A DNA stretch of 64,000 bases from Wolbachia endosymbiont of Spodoptera picta (GTDB lineage: Bacteria > Pseudomonadota > Alphaproteobacteria > Rickettsiales > Anaplasmataceae). The stretch's first letter is position 1, and each line of letters starts with the position of its first letter. A model generated the notes under the pieces. It worked only from the letters and a program-made list of their open reading frames with translations, was not told the DNA's origin and made no database searches. Of the stretch, positions 47,144 to 56,686 are shown in pieces. The stretch spans positions 372,001 through 436,000 of the forward strand of contig NZ_CP067976.1 in assembly GCF_018141665.1 (NCBI RefSeq), written 5' to 3'. A program made the position numbers and the translations under genes.

Positions 47144-47191
47144 ACTGACTATGCAAATAAGCTAACAGAACTTGAGATATTTTAATTATTA

Positions 47192-47983
47192 TCAAGGTGA
47201 AGTTTCACGTTTTTTATTAAGAGGATCCACATCTGGATCTTCTATATAGTTTTGAGGTTGTTCTTGAAACACAAGACGTGCTCCCTCAAAGTTATACTCC
47301 TCACCTTCATATAAAGAATCTTCTTCTTCAAAATTGTGTTCTATTTCTACTTCAAACTTGAATCCTAACTTCTCGCAGAATTTGTAGAAATATTCTTTAA
47401 TGGTATCAAATAAACTTCTGCCATCAATTTTGTAGTCTCTCAATTTTCGGGGCACAGTAAGTGACAATTTGCCATCTTTATATATCACATCATCTTTCCC
47501 ATCTTGAGATTCAAGTGCGAATTCTAGTGAGCTGTTCAATTTACATAATTCTTCATTTGGCTTTACAAGTACGGTGGCAGAGATTAGCTCTTTAACTGTG
47601 ACTTCTACACGTTCTGAATTACTGCAATTAATATATGTTGTATGACTGGAGCTGAAAGTTAATTCATGTATTTTAGTTACATGAAAAAGAGGACTATCCT
47701 CATTATATAATGCACCTACATAAGCAGCTTGGTTACAGTTAGTAACTAGTTCTTTTAAGATAGAATCGCTTGGAACTTGAGCTTCAGCATATTTGAACAT
47801 TGCCTTGAAAACTTCTTTTCCAAACGCACGATAACTTTTATTTTCATCTCCTTCTTTTGGTAATAGATGAGCGTACCCTTTACCTAGATTATAAAACTTT
47901 TCAAACTCCTCTTTAATATTGGTCGGTTTTTTTATTGCCAGGTATCCCTTGATTTTTATAATACCTATCCCAAACTTCATCAA
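47192..47983 (-). CDS. Unknown protein, C-terminal part of a gene split at an A7 tract
   Basis: 263 residues as annotated. The first about 17 residues (MMKFGIGIIKIKGYLAI) are the out-of-frame reading of the upstream half; the natural protein joins near KKPTNIKEEFEKFYN. An acidic C-terminus (EEEDSLYEGEEYNFEG) is visible. There is no signal peptide, no membrane segment and no family that I recognise. The joined gene (47192-48209) would encode about 340 residues. Confidence 0.6.
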   Translation of the reverse strand: MMKFGIGIIKIKGYLAIKKPTNIKEEFEKFYNLGKGYAHLLPKEGDENKSYRAFGKEVFKAMFKYAEAQVPSDSILKELVTNCNQAAYVGALYNEDSPLFHVTKIHELTFSSSHTTYINCSNSERVEVTVKELISATVLVKPNEELCKLNSSLEFALESQDGKDDVIYKDGKLSLTVPRKLRDYKIDGRSLFDTIKEYFYKFCEKLGFKFEVEIEHNFEEEDSLYEGEEYNFEGARLVFQEQPQNYIEDPDVDPLNKKRETSP

Positions 47984-48209
47984 AATTGTATTGCTTAGCT
48001 CCGTCTATCAATGCACCAATTAAACTTTCGTCTAGATTTTTGCTGTTAATAACAAATCTCATTCTTCGAAAATCTTCATACATCTGCTCACCAGTGTTTG
48101 CTGACTCATTGGTTTTATCAGCCCTTAACCTGCTAAAATCAAACTTTTCCGCTTGAGCCTTTAGCGTAACTACTGGATTTCCCTTTTTTTCCTGTATAGA
48201 GTTGTTCAT
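47913..48209 (-). CDS. Unknown protein, N-terminal part of a gene split at an A7 tract
   Basis: 98 residues from ATG 48209, charged and helical (EQMYEDFRRMRFVINSKNLD). It ends shortly after an A7 run (T7 on the plus strand, 47927-47933). Skipping one A would join it to the following half. The shared text IPGNKK / LAIKKPT marks the junction. The gene is divergent from recG. Confidence 0.6.
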   Translation of the reverse strand: MNNSIQEKKGNPVVTLKAQAEKFDFSRLRADKTNESANTGEQMYEDFRRMRFVINSKNLDESLIGALIDGAKQYNFDEVWDRYYKNQGIPGNKKTDQY

Positions 48210-48353
48210 TGTTAATACTTTGATATGAATTGCTGATAGTATAATAATACATAAAAATAGTTAATATGTCAATAATATACTTAACATAGACAGTCATAAT
48301 AGGGTGACAGGATTTTAGTAAGGCTCTATTATGAATAAACGGTTTTATACAGT

Positions 48354-50393
48354 ATGAATGTTGATGAGCAGTCAAGTGTGCTGACTTTTCTAAATAGTAA
48401 AATTGAGAATATACCAAGGTTTTATTCCGCAATATTGCCTAAACTTTGCGGTGGAGAAAGAGTAATGAACTTGCTGTTTTATAGGCCGCTCAGCTATGTG
48501 GATAGAAGTAAATCACTACCTGATGCTCAAGTGGGAGAATTTACAACTTTTGTGGCAAAAGTGTATGAGCACCAGCGCCCCACTGTTAGAGGTAGGCCAT
48601 ATAAAATAATCGTTGAAAGTGAAAGTCAGTATTTATTTATAGTTTTTTTTAATTACTCAGTTAAATATTTGTATAAATTATTTCCAGTTGGAACAGATAT
48701 AGTAATCAGTGGTAAACTTGAAAAGTTTGCCGAACATTGGCAAATTACTCACCCAGATTACATGTTGTCTGATATCAATCTATTTAAAGAAATAGCCTGC
48801 ATAGAGCCAGTTTACCAATTATGTCGCGGTATTACTAACAAGAGCATTAGAAACATAATAAGTTCTAATCTAAAAGATTTGCCTGATTTGCCAGAGTGGA
48901 TAGATGAAACATTAATCAAGCAAAAGAAATGGCTGAATTGGAAAGAAAGCATCATAAGATTGCACAGACCGAGCTCACTCGCAGAAGCAGAAGTTTGCAG
49001 AGAAAGACTTGCTTATGATGAGCTATTTGCGTACCAGTTGGCACTAAAGCTTGCAAGGGAAAATCATGTAAAAAAAGAGGGAAAAGAATTTATAATATTG
49101 AGTAAATACAAAGAGCAGGTCTTAAATGAATTACCGTTCCAATTAACAAATGATCAAATTCGAGCGATAGATGAAATCTCAGAAAGACAAAAATCCAGAT
49201 ACCGCATGGTAAGTCTGCTGCAAGGTGACGTTGGGAGTGGCAAAACTGTAGTTGCACTCTTTGCGATGCTGAATGTGGTAGAAAATAACATGCAAGCAGC
49301 TCTAATGGCACCAACTACTATCTTGGCTGAGCAACATTATAATTGGATCGAAGAAGCTCTATCTTGTACTGATATAAAAGTTGCTCTGCTTACTGGTAAA
49401 ACTGCGCGCAAGGAAAGAAAGACTATCATGAACGAACTTGCAAATGGTATTCTAAATATAGTAATTGGTACTCATGCATTATTTCAAGCCAACGTTACAT
49501 TTAAAAATTTAGGACTCGCAGTCATAGACGAACAACAGCGATTTGGAGTGATACAGAGGAATCGGTTGGTAGGAAAAGGAGAAAATACCGATATACTTTT
49601 TGTTACTGCAACTCCCATTCCAAGAACCTTGCAGCAAGCTATGTATGGTGATGTTGAATGTTCTATTTTAAGAGAAAAACCAAAATCTAGATTGCCAATA
49701 AAAACCGTTATTATGAACGTTAAAAAAGTATCAGATATTATTCAAAGACTGAAAGATGCTATAAATAGAGGCGAAAAAGCATATTGGATTTGTCCATATA
49801 TAGAAGAAAACGAAGAACTCAATATTGCCGCAGCAGAAATGCGCTTTCAGGAACTACAAAAGACATTTTTTGATAGAGTTGGAATAATACACGGAAAACT
49901 AACTCAAGAGCAGAAAGATCAAGTGATGTTTTCCTTCAAGAGGAATGAGTTTTCTCTGCTTGTTGCAACCACTGTGATAGAAGTTGGTATAGATGTACCA
50001 GATGCAACTATTATGATTATAGAGAATGCAGAGCAGTTCGGGTTATCGCAATTACATCAGTTAAGAGGTAGAGTAGGACGAGGAAATAAACCGTCTTTTT
50101 GTGTACTGTTATATGACAATCTCAGTAAAAGTTCGTATTCAAAGTTAAAGATTATGTGTGAGTCACAAGATGGATTTTATATTGCTGAAAAGGATATGAT
50201 GCTGAGGGGTAGCGGAGATATTCTAGGCACAAAACAATCAGGGTGCATGGAGTTTAAATTTGCTGATTTATATGAGGACAGAGAATTGCTCAACCTTGCA
50301 TATAATAGTGCAAAAGGTACAATAGCTAATTTTGAATTACTGCTTGATATATTTGAATATAGAAGTAGACTACATTTTTCAAAATTTCAGTAA
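48354..50393 (+). CDS. recG: ATP-dependent DNA helicase RecG
   Basis: 679 residues. A branch-migrating helicase acting on stalled forks and Holliday junctions. The wedge/OB domain is N-terminal. Walker A is in LLQGDVGSGKT, the DEQQ box is in AVIDEQQRFGV, and the SF2 motifs (TATPIPRTL; HGKLTQEQKDQVM; TTVIEVGIDVPDAT; QLHQLRGRVGRG) are complete. The C-terminal RecG motif region (LRGSGDILGTKQSG) is present. Translation from ATG 48354 gives a normal N-terminus. Confidence 0.97.
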   Translation: MNVDEQSSVLTFLNSKIENIPRFYSAILPKLCGGERVMNLLFYRPLSYVDRSKSLPDAQVGEFTTFVAKVYEHQRPTVRGRPYKIIVESESQYLFIVFFNYSVKYLYKLFPVGTDIVISGKLEKFAEHWQITHPDYMLSDINLFKEIACIEPVYQLCRGITNKSIRNIISSNLKDLPDLPEWIDETLIKQKKWLNWKESIIRLHRPSSLAEAEVCRERLAYDELFAYQLALKLARENHVKKEGKEFIILSKYKEQVLNELPFQLTNDQIRAIDEISERQKSRYRMVSLLQGDVGSGKTVVALFAMLNVVENNMQAALMAPTTILAEQHYNWIEEALSCTDIKVALLTGKTARKERKTIMNELANGILNIVIGTHALFQANVTFKNLGLAVIDEQQRFGVIQRNRLVGKGENTDILFVTATPIPRTLQQAMYGDVECSILREKPKSRLPIKTVIMNVKKVSDIIQRLKDAINRGEKAYWICPYIEENEELNIAAAEMRFQELQKTFFDRVGIIHGKLTQEQKDQVMFSFKRNEFSLLVATTVIEVGIDVPDATIMIIENAEQFGLSQLHQLRGRVGRGNKPSFCVLLYDNLSKSSYSKLKIMCESQDGFYIAEKDMMLRGSGDILGTKQSGCMEFKFADLYEDRELLNLAYNSAKGTIANFELLLDIFEYRSRLHFSKFQ

Positions 50394-51136
50394 TCTTCCA
50401 AGCCATAACCTTCATGAGTAGAAATTCCTTGACAGATGGGAGTATTTAACAAACCATATGCGTCAAGTTAAGGAAAAATAAGAGAGAAGAAGAAGTTTTT
50501 ACCATAAGAATAAATTGTGCAGAGTTAATAGCAGGCCCTGTAAACAAAATGTTAGCAGGTCAAATTAATCAAGGGCAGGAAGTATAAAAATGGAAAAAAA
50601 GCAGTAACTTAGCCTAATGACAATAAATATATATATAGAAGGTACCGTTTTAAAGAGCACAAAAGGAATACACAGTAAAAGCGAGAAGAAGTTGAGAATA
50701 TGTATGGAAGCAGTGTGGAGAAGTGGCTGCCAATGATCAAAAATTTACCACAATTACAGAAGTATACACAAGAGGTTTAAAAGGTGATGCAAAAGGGAAT
50801 TTTGGCAAAATGACTTAAGTATGCACAACAAGATCCAGATTTGCATAATTGATGATCAGATGTCATTCATGCTGAGCCTATATATAGAAAAAATTCTCAA
50901 GCTCAAGAGGGCTTAGGGTGGAACTAAAATTCATGGACTTGTTGACGCACGTAATTAATTTCTTTTTTTTAAGTTAATTAATGTTAACAAGCCACGTCTG
51001 CCTGTAATCATGTTAATACCAAAATATAATGTAAGAGAAGAAATGGGCAGTGCTATGGTTAAATACAACAATTTTTGTTTCTTTCTAACCATGCTTCCAT
51101 ATGAAAAACATATGACATAAAAAGGAAAACAAAAAG
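50394..51136. other. 0.74 kb region without an intact gene
   Basis: Only short open stretches exist, for example in the plus strand at 50533-50587 (AGPVNKMLAGQINQGQEV) and 50731-50817 (NDQKFTTITEVYTRGLKG). These read like protein but are cut by stops, so a decayed gene is likely. I do not recognise it. No RNA gene is apparent. Confidence 0.45.
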
Positions 51137-51265
51137 CTAAGAACCTTGACGCGCTTTACATCTTGGCTTTACCTTATTTATAATATAAACCTTACCACCC
51201 CTTTTCACAACTTTACAATTTTTATCTCTGTTACGATGAGATTTTAGTGACCCTTTAACTTTCAT
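51137..51265 (-). CDS. rpmJ: 50S ribosomal protein L36
   Basis: 42 residues from ATG 51265: it begins MKVKGSLKSHRNRDKNCKVV, contains the conserved RRG/KRGG and YIINKVKPRCKARQG text, and ends at TAG 51137. It is a small structural protein of the large ribosomal subunit. Most of the usual zinc-binding residues are replaced or absent (C at NC and RC only), as in the long 'KxxxSLKSxKxRD' subtype of proteobacteria. It stands alone, next to the PPDK regulatory protein gene. Confidence 0.93.
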   Translation of the reverse strand: MKVKGSLKSHRNRDKNCKVVKRGGKVYIINKVKPRCKARQGS

Positions 51266-51334
51266 ATCTACAGTAAGAATAGAATTACCTTATATTATGA
51301 TCACTGACAGAGAGTTAGTCAATTGATAAATTTT

Positions 51335-52153
51335 TCACATTTTATTAAAATACTGTATAATTGTTGCTGATACTTCTTCGATTGACCTTTGCGTGACATC
51401 AATAATTGGCCAGTTATTTTGCTTAAAGAACTCCTCTGCTTCTTTAATTTCCTTTTCTACTTTTCTAGGGTCAGCATATATATTATTACCTTCATTATTA
51501 ATTGAAGTCAGTCTATTTTTGCGTATTTCTATTAGCCTTCTTACGTCTATTGTTACTCCTATAGTCAGTTTATTTTTTAATTTTGCTAAGTCGACGTAAA
51601 AGGGTACCTCGCTAACAAAAGGAACATTTGCAACTTTATAGCCTCGGTAAGCTAAATACATACTGGTGGGAGATTTTGATGTGCGTGAAACTCCAACCAA
51701 AATTATATCGGCTTTATCAATATCTTGAATATTTTGTCCATCATCATGATTAATGGTATAGTTTATTGCCTCAATGCGCTGAAAATATTCGTTATTTATC
51801 TCAGCATGTAAGTCAAGTTTTTCGTCTTTTTCAATTTCAAGATAGGATGAGATTTCCCTAATAATGTGTGATAATATCGCTCTGTAGGGAATTTTTAGCT
51901 TTATACAATTATTTTTTAGATATTTTCTTAGCTCATCATTAGTAATAGTGCATATAACAAAATTATGCTCATCACTTTTTCTATTAATTTCCTCTAAAAT
52001 TTTGTCAATCTGCTCTTCTCCTTTTACGAAAGACCAAACATATTCGATCGTTTCTACAGAACGAAAGTGTTTCAGAGCTGATTTTGCAACTGATATAACA
52101 GTTTCACCACTTGAATCTGACACTAAGTGTAGGTTAAGCTTTTTAAGGATCAT
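51335..52153 (-). CDS. Pyruvate phosphate dikinase regulatory protein (kinase/pyrophosphorylase)
   Basis: 272 residues from ATG 52153. The frame extends upstream to 52183, but the family starts with the text LNLHLVSDSSGET directly after its Met, so I prefer the internal start. DUF299 family: ADP-dependent phosphorylation and Pi-dependent dephosphorylation of pyruvate phosphate dikinase. The P-loop-like motif GVSRTSKSPTSMYLAYRGYK and KLTIGVTIDVRRLIEIR are present. Wolbachia use PPDK in place of pyruvate kinase, which explains the gene. Confidence 0.93.
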   Translation of the reverse strand: MILKKLNLHLVSDSSGETVISVAKSALKHFRSVETIEYVWSFVKGEEQIDKILEEINRKSDEHNFVICTITNDELRKYLKNNCIKLKIPYRAILSHIIREISSYLEIEKDEKLDLHAEINNEYFQRIEAINYTINHDDGQNIQDIDKADIILVGVSRTSKSPTSMYLAYRGYKVANVPFVSEVPFYVDLAKLKNKLTIGVTIDVRRLIEIRKNRLTSINNEGNNIYADPRKVEKEIKEAEEFFKQNNWPIIDVTQRSIEEVSATIIQYFNKM

Positions 52154-52295
52154 CAACGTTATACTAAAAATAATAGCAAGCAATCTGGTACTGAAATTGT
52201 GCTAATTTATTATACTACGTAAATATAGAAAAACTATCTTGTTGATAAAACTCAAACTAATTGATAAATTCTTAACACAATTATTCTCAAAACGA

Positions 52296-53006
52296 ATGTT
52301 TTTATTAAAGCCTACAAATTTCACTTCTTTTACTAAAAAAGCTCTACCTTGGCTTGGGGTTATTTGTTTCGCATGTTTTTTAATTGGAATGTTCTTGGCA
52401 TTATTCTTCTCCCCAGGAGATTATAAACAAGGAGAAATCGTACGAATTATGTATCTTCATGTGCCTTCTGCATGGCTTGCTCTTGGAATATACGGACTCA
52501 TTGCATCACTCAGTTTCATTTCATTGGTGTGGAACAATAGCGTTGCTAGTGTTTTGGCACATGCTGCTGCTCCTGCAGGGACAGTCTTTTCGGCAATATG
52601 TTTAATCACAGGTAGCATCTGGGGAAAAGGAACATGGGGTACTTGGTGGGTATGGGATGCAAGGCTTACTTCAATGCTGATTTTGTTTTTTCTGTATGTT
52701 GGTTATCTTTCATTGTGGAGCGCTTTTGATAATCAAGCAAGAGCAGAGAAATCATCAGCAGTATTTGCCATTTTTAGTGCTATAAATATTCCCATAGTAA
52801 AATTTTCTGTGAATTTATGGTCTACTCTTCATCAGCCAGCAAGTATTTTTAGAAAAGGTGGAGTAGCAATAGAAGGTTCTTTACTGCTGCCACTCATTGC
52901 AATGTTTATATTTTGTGCAACATTCTTTTTAGTAGTGTGGATACTTAATGCCCTTCATTTAATTAATTTGCAGAAGATAAAGAGAGAAATCAGTATGCGA
53001 TATTAG
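52296..53006 (+). CDS. ccmC: Heme exporter protein CcmC
   Basis: 236 residues from ATG 52296; the frame is open to a TTG at 52239, but that would add an untypical 19-residue tail. Six membrane segments and the tryptophan-rich WGTWWVWDARLTS heme-handling motif are present, with flanking histidines in YLHVPSAWLAL and LHQPASIF. CcmC presents heme to CcmE for cytochrome c maturation. The gene is divergent from the PPDK regulatory gene. Confidence 0.95.
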   Translation: MFLLKPTNFTSFTKKALPWLGVICFACFLIGMFLALFFSPGDYKQGEIVRIMYLHVPSAWLALGIYGLIASLSFISLVWNNSVASVLAHAAAPAGTVFSAICLITGSIWGKGTWGTWWVWDARLTSMLILFFLYVGYLSLWSAFDNQARAEKSSAVFAIFSAINIPIVKFSVNLWSTLHQPASIFRKGGVAIEGSLLLPLIAMFIFCATFFLVVWILNALHLINLQKIKREISMRY

Positions 53007-53390
53007 GTATGCAGTTCCAGAATGTAATGTTGTGAACAGCGACAGAGATTAAAATGTAGAGCAATCATCCATTAGCAAGTTCCAGAACTAATTACGTACA
53101 AACCACACTTCAAGATTATAGTGATTAATCACATGAAAGTAGAAGAATCATGACTCTCTAAGGTGAACTGTATGCAAAATTAGCAAAGATACGTTAGAAA
53201 TTGAAAGAAAATTTTTATTGATAGATATGCTATATTTATAATGCAAGTTATTAAATTTTTAATTACTTTAGCTTATAATAGCTCCTAAGTTACCATGAAG
53301 TTTCTTGAAATGTGGTTTCTTTTACTCACATTAAATTTGTAGTTTTTTTATTTTAATACAATTTCAATTTTGACTGTAGAGGAGGTGCCG
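53007..53390. other. Intergenic region, nothing recognised
   Basis: 384 bp, AT-rich. It ends in the strong Shine-Dalgarno GAGGAGGTG of the next gene (53379-53387). I see no gene, palindrome or RNA in it. Confidence 0.6.
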
Positions 53391-54431
53391 ATGTCAAAAA
53401 ACACCTATAGTAACCAAATTAATAATAGTTATTTATATAACAACAAACTTTTTTATGGTGAAGAGGATATAGATGAGATCACTGAGGGTGAAACTACGAC
53501 TGAGAAGGAATTTACAAATAGTTCCGTAGTAAAAGAGGATTTTGAACTAGTAGAAAAGAAGCTTACGAAATGTGAAGAGGAGGTTAAGCGAGCAAAAGCA
53601 GAGACTGAGTGGTATAAAAAAATAGCTGAAGAATGTAAAAAAGGAAGTGGTACGGGCGAACCTGTTAACGATGAAGGAGAAAATGAAAATGGAGAAATTA
53701 CATCTCGAAAAGTAACCTCAGATTGTTCCAAGTATGAAAATTGTGGGCCGTATTCTCATTTTTATAAAGTTGATAATAAGATAGGTTGTCAAGGTTTTAG
53801 TGCATCTGATTTACTAAAGGAATTATATCCTGAGATGTACAGTAATCCTAAGATTGCAAAATATATAGAAGAGGGAGCAAATGGTAATTATGGTGCAGTA
53901 AATTTTAAATTTGCCTTTACAGAGGATCTTAATTCAATATCCTGGCTTGGTAATATAGAATGTGAAAAATGTGTGGATGATCAAATAGAGTTAGCGTGTC
54001 GAGAAGAAGAGATTAAGAGTTTCTGTTACCCGAACGTTTACCGTAGTAATCCAGAATTCAACAAGAGCTTTTTTTCTAGAGGATCATGCCCTAATCTCTT
54101 TAGAGAGTCCAGTGAAACAAGTGTTGTAAAAGCAAAACAAGTTGCACCATTGATACTTGTTAATACCTTAGGACAAATGGTAGATAAAGAGGGTAATAAC
54201 ACTAAAGTATACTATGATGCATTGAAGCGTTATCTAAATGATGATGGTAAAATCAAGGATTGTGGAGATAATCAAAAGTGTAAGGATTATATTCCAATTA
54301 TGGAGAAAGTTGCATGGAATAGTGATAAGGAAGTACTATTAAAAACTGCTGTTAATAATACGCAAGAGGCAAATCCTTACTATTATGGAAATGAGGATAA
54401 TTCTACTTCCGTTGAATTTGGTTCTATATAA
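53391..54431 (+). CDS. Unknown cysteine-containing protein with a short coiled coil
   Basis: 346 residues. The ATG at 53391 is chosen because GAGGAGGTG lies just before it, whereas the more upstream TTG at 53370 has no ribosome site. Residues about 45-85 form a coiled coil (VEKKLTKCEEEVKRAKAETE). An acidic Asn/Gly linker follows, then a globular part with about 14 cysteines in pairs (DCSKYENC; ECEKCVDDQ; CREEEIKSFCYP; DCGDNQKC). The cysteine pairs suggest disulfides and hence export, but no signal peptide is visible. I do not recognise the family. It stands alone between ccmC and the secretin. Confidence 0.65.
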   Translation: MSKNTYSNQINNSYLYNNKLFYGEEDIDEITEGETTTEKEFTNSSVVKEDFELVEKKLTKCEEEVKRAKAETEWYKKIAEECKKGSGTGEPVNDEGENENGEITSRKVTSDCSKYENCGPYSHFYKVDNKIGCQGFSASDLLKELYPEMYSNPKIAKYIEEGANGNYGAVNFKFAFTEDLNSISWLGNIECEKCVDDQIELACREEEIKSFCYPNVYRSNPEFNKSFFSRGSCPNLFRESSETSVVKAKQVAPLILVNTLGQMVDKEGNNTKVYYDALKRYLNDDGKIKDCGDNQKCKDYIPIMEKVAWNSDKEVLLKTAVNNTQEANPYYYGNEDNSTSVEFGSI

Positions 54432-55000
54432 CGCTGAATTTGTCTAATTTTTTCTACACTAGACACAATTTAGTCGTATCTGAACAAATACATAATCTAT
54501 ATAAAGAGGACGTAGGTACCATCTGTCCTTTTAAGGCATTTATGTCAATGATATGCGTAATCCATGATTTTAAACATGATGACCCTCCTAAGTAATACAA
54601 AAAAACTCAGAAAAATGTATATAGCTATGATAGAAGTTATCTATACATAAGTACAATATACTTTAACTAGAGATTATAAATTAATGAAGTTGAAAAGTCT
54701 GCAGACGAAGATAGATTTCGAGCTCTAGAATATCTTCACTATCAAAATAACAAAGCTGTCAAAATTTGTCAAGTAATTTTTATCGCAACTGTACAAACAT
54801 TGCACAGGACAAATTTAAAATGCTGTCTGTTCAGACGCATGTGAAACCAGTGCTTCTTTTCATCCCACTTCCATGCGGCTAAACCCTTTTCATAATCTCC
54901 TATCTATCATTTCTTAAACCACTCCCCTGAACGGATACAATTAAATACATTTTTAACATTTTTATAGAAAACTATTAGTATAGATTTGTATGCTGCCCTC
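54432..55000. other. Intergenic region, nothing recognised
   Basis: About 570 bp. Near 54456-54475 is a text (ctacactagacacaatttag) similar to the IS481-type end seen elsewhere, but the match fades quickly. The rest shows no gene or clear repeat. Confidence 0.5.
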
Positions 55001-56491
55001 ATGGCTATTTTAAAATGTTTAATACTCCTTTTCATTATTTCTTGTACACATCTACCTAATAAGCAACATTCTGTTAATATAGACAATTATAAGCACGATT
55101 ATTCGTTGCAACAATATAATACTCCTTTGAAGAATAACGAACCAGCAATACCAGAAATGATACCTTTACCGGTAGAGTTTCCCGATCTTACAACCAGTAA
55201 CCAGTTTCTTTCGATTAATGTTGATGAAAAAGTACCAGTAAAGGATTTACTGATTGAGATAGGAAAACTTTCTGACATTAACTTAGACATAGACCCCAAA
55301 ATATCAGGTAATATTACTTTAAAACTAAAAGATAAGAACGTAAACGAAGTAATTCAGAATATAGCCAACAGCGCCAAATTGCGTTACTCAATGAATAATG
55401 GTGTAATTAGAATTGAACAAGATTTGCCATATGCACAAAATTATTACGTAGACTTCATCAATATTCAACACTCTGCGCAAAGGAGTTTTATCATTGGTAA
55501 CAATATTACCGACAGTGATGGTGATAGAAACTATATGAAATCTCAATATAGTAGTGATTTATGGAATTCATTAGAAAAAGGCTTAAATGCAATAATGGAT
55601 GTTAACGGAGTAGATGATGGTGAGTTTCTTTCATCCAACAGAGAAGCTGGTGTCATTATTCTAAATGCTAGAAAAGATATTCACAAAGCTGTTGAAGAAT
55701 ATATTAATAAAGTTAAGAAATTGGCGTCTTCTCAAGTAATGATCGAGGCCAAAATAGTTGAAGTTTTATTAGACGATAAATACCTTTCTGGTATCAACTT
55801 AAATGATTTGCATAATGAAACCAAATCTATAACAAATCAAGGTAACTCTATTATTGACCTAGCAATTAACTCTAGTGTTAGTGATTTAGGAGATTTAGTA
55901 AAAAATTTAGGCAAATTTGGCACTTCAACCGTAATTTCAAGCCCTAGAGTACATGCTATAAATAATCAGCAAGCAATGATTTCATTTACTAAAAACCATA
56001 TCTATTTTACTTCCTATATACAGAAAAATACCAAAAATTCTAATCATGCATTAATTACCAAGATGAATAGCACTCCAATAGGTGTGGTGTTAATAATCCA
56101 CCCAAGCATTAACATTGATACTAATGAAATATTCATGGATATACACCCAACCTTATCAAGAATTAACGATTACACTAAAGACCCAAATATAGAATATGTC
56201 GCACAACAGAATAAAATGAAATTAAATAGTGACATTCCAATTATTGAAACCAGAGAAATGCACTCTACGTTAAAAATTAAGAGCGGCGAAGTTATGGTAA
56301 TTGGTGGGCTTATAGAGCATAGAAAAGATAACCAAAACTTATTGCATCAAAAGTCAAAAAAACTGGCTAAGACAGTAGAAACCGTCATCTTCCTGAAAGC
56401 AACAATCGTACCAACACTTGGTTTATTAGATACAAAAGATAGGAATTTATATATATTAAACGTATCCGTTCAGGCAATGGCATCAACTTAA
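55001..56491 (+). CDS. Secretin-type outer membrane protein (MshL/PulD-like)
   Basis: 496 residues from ATG 55001. An N-terminal lipoprotein signal is likely (ILLFIISC with a lipobox-like IISC). A secretin N-terminal/STN-type domain follows (VPVKDLLIEIGKLSDINLDID; ISGNITLKLKDKNVNEVIQNI). The secretin C-terminal domain has VMIEAKIVEVLLDD, VISSPRVHAINNQQA and SGEVMVIGGLIEHRKDN. Secretins form gated outer-membrane rings in type II/IV pili systems. No pilus or type II partner gene is nearby, so its substrate is unknown. Both neighbours are unrelated. Confidence 0.88.
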   Translation: MAILKCLILLFIISCTHLPNKQHSVNIDNYKHDYSLQQYNTPLKNNEPAIPEMIPLPVEFPDLTTSNQFLSINVDEKVPVKDLLIEIGKLSDINLDIDPKISGNITLKLKDKNVNEVIQNIANSAKLRYSMNNGVIRIEQDLPYAQNYYVDFINIQHSAQRSFIIGNNITDSDGDRNYMKSQYSSDLWNSLEKGLNAIMDVNGVDDGEFLSSNREAGVIILNARKDIHKAVEEYINKVKKLASSQVMIEAKIVEVLLDDKYLSGINLNDLHNETKSITNQGNSIIDLAINSSVSDLGDLVKNLGKFGTSTVISSPRVHAINNQQAMISFTKNHIYFTSYIQKNTKNSNHALITKMNSTPIGVVLIIHPSINIDTNEIFMDIHPTLSRINDYTKDPNIEYVAQQNKMKLNSDIPIIETREMHSTLKIKSGEVMVIGGLIEHRKDNQNLLHQKSKKLAKTVETVIFLKATIVPTLGLLDTKDRNLYILNVSVQAMAST

Positions 56492-56686
56492 GGAAAGATG
56501 TTGGGGTTGCTATTATGATAAGAAGAGAGTATCGGAATGATAATTAAGACAGCTTAATCATAAAGCTTTTGCAGTAAATTTAAGTTACTTTAGTCATTTA
56601 TTAAAGTTTTTAAACAGGTCTTAGTTTACTTACTTTATTGTTTTCTTTATTATCAAATATTGCTTTAAATAATATGGAGGAGCACA

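Noticed and set aside
54456..54475. Another solo IS481-type end
   Set aside because: About 20 bp resemble the terminal repeat, but the inner sequence does not follow, so chance or very old decay cannot be told apart.
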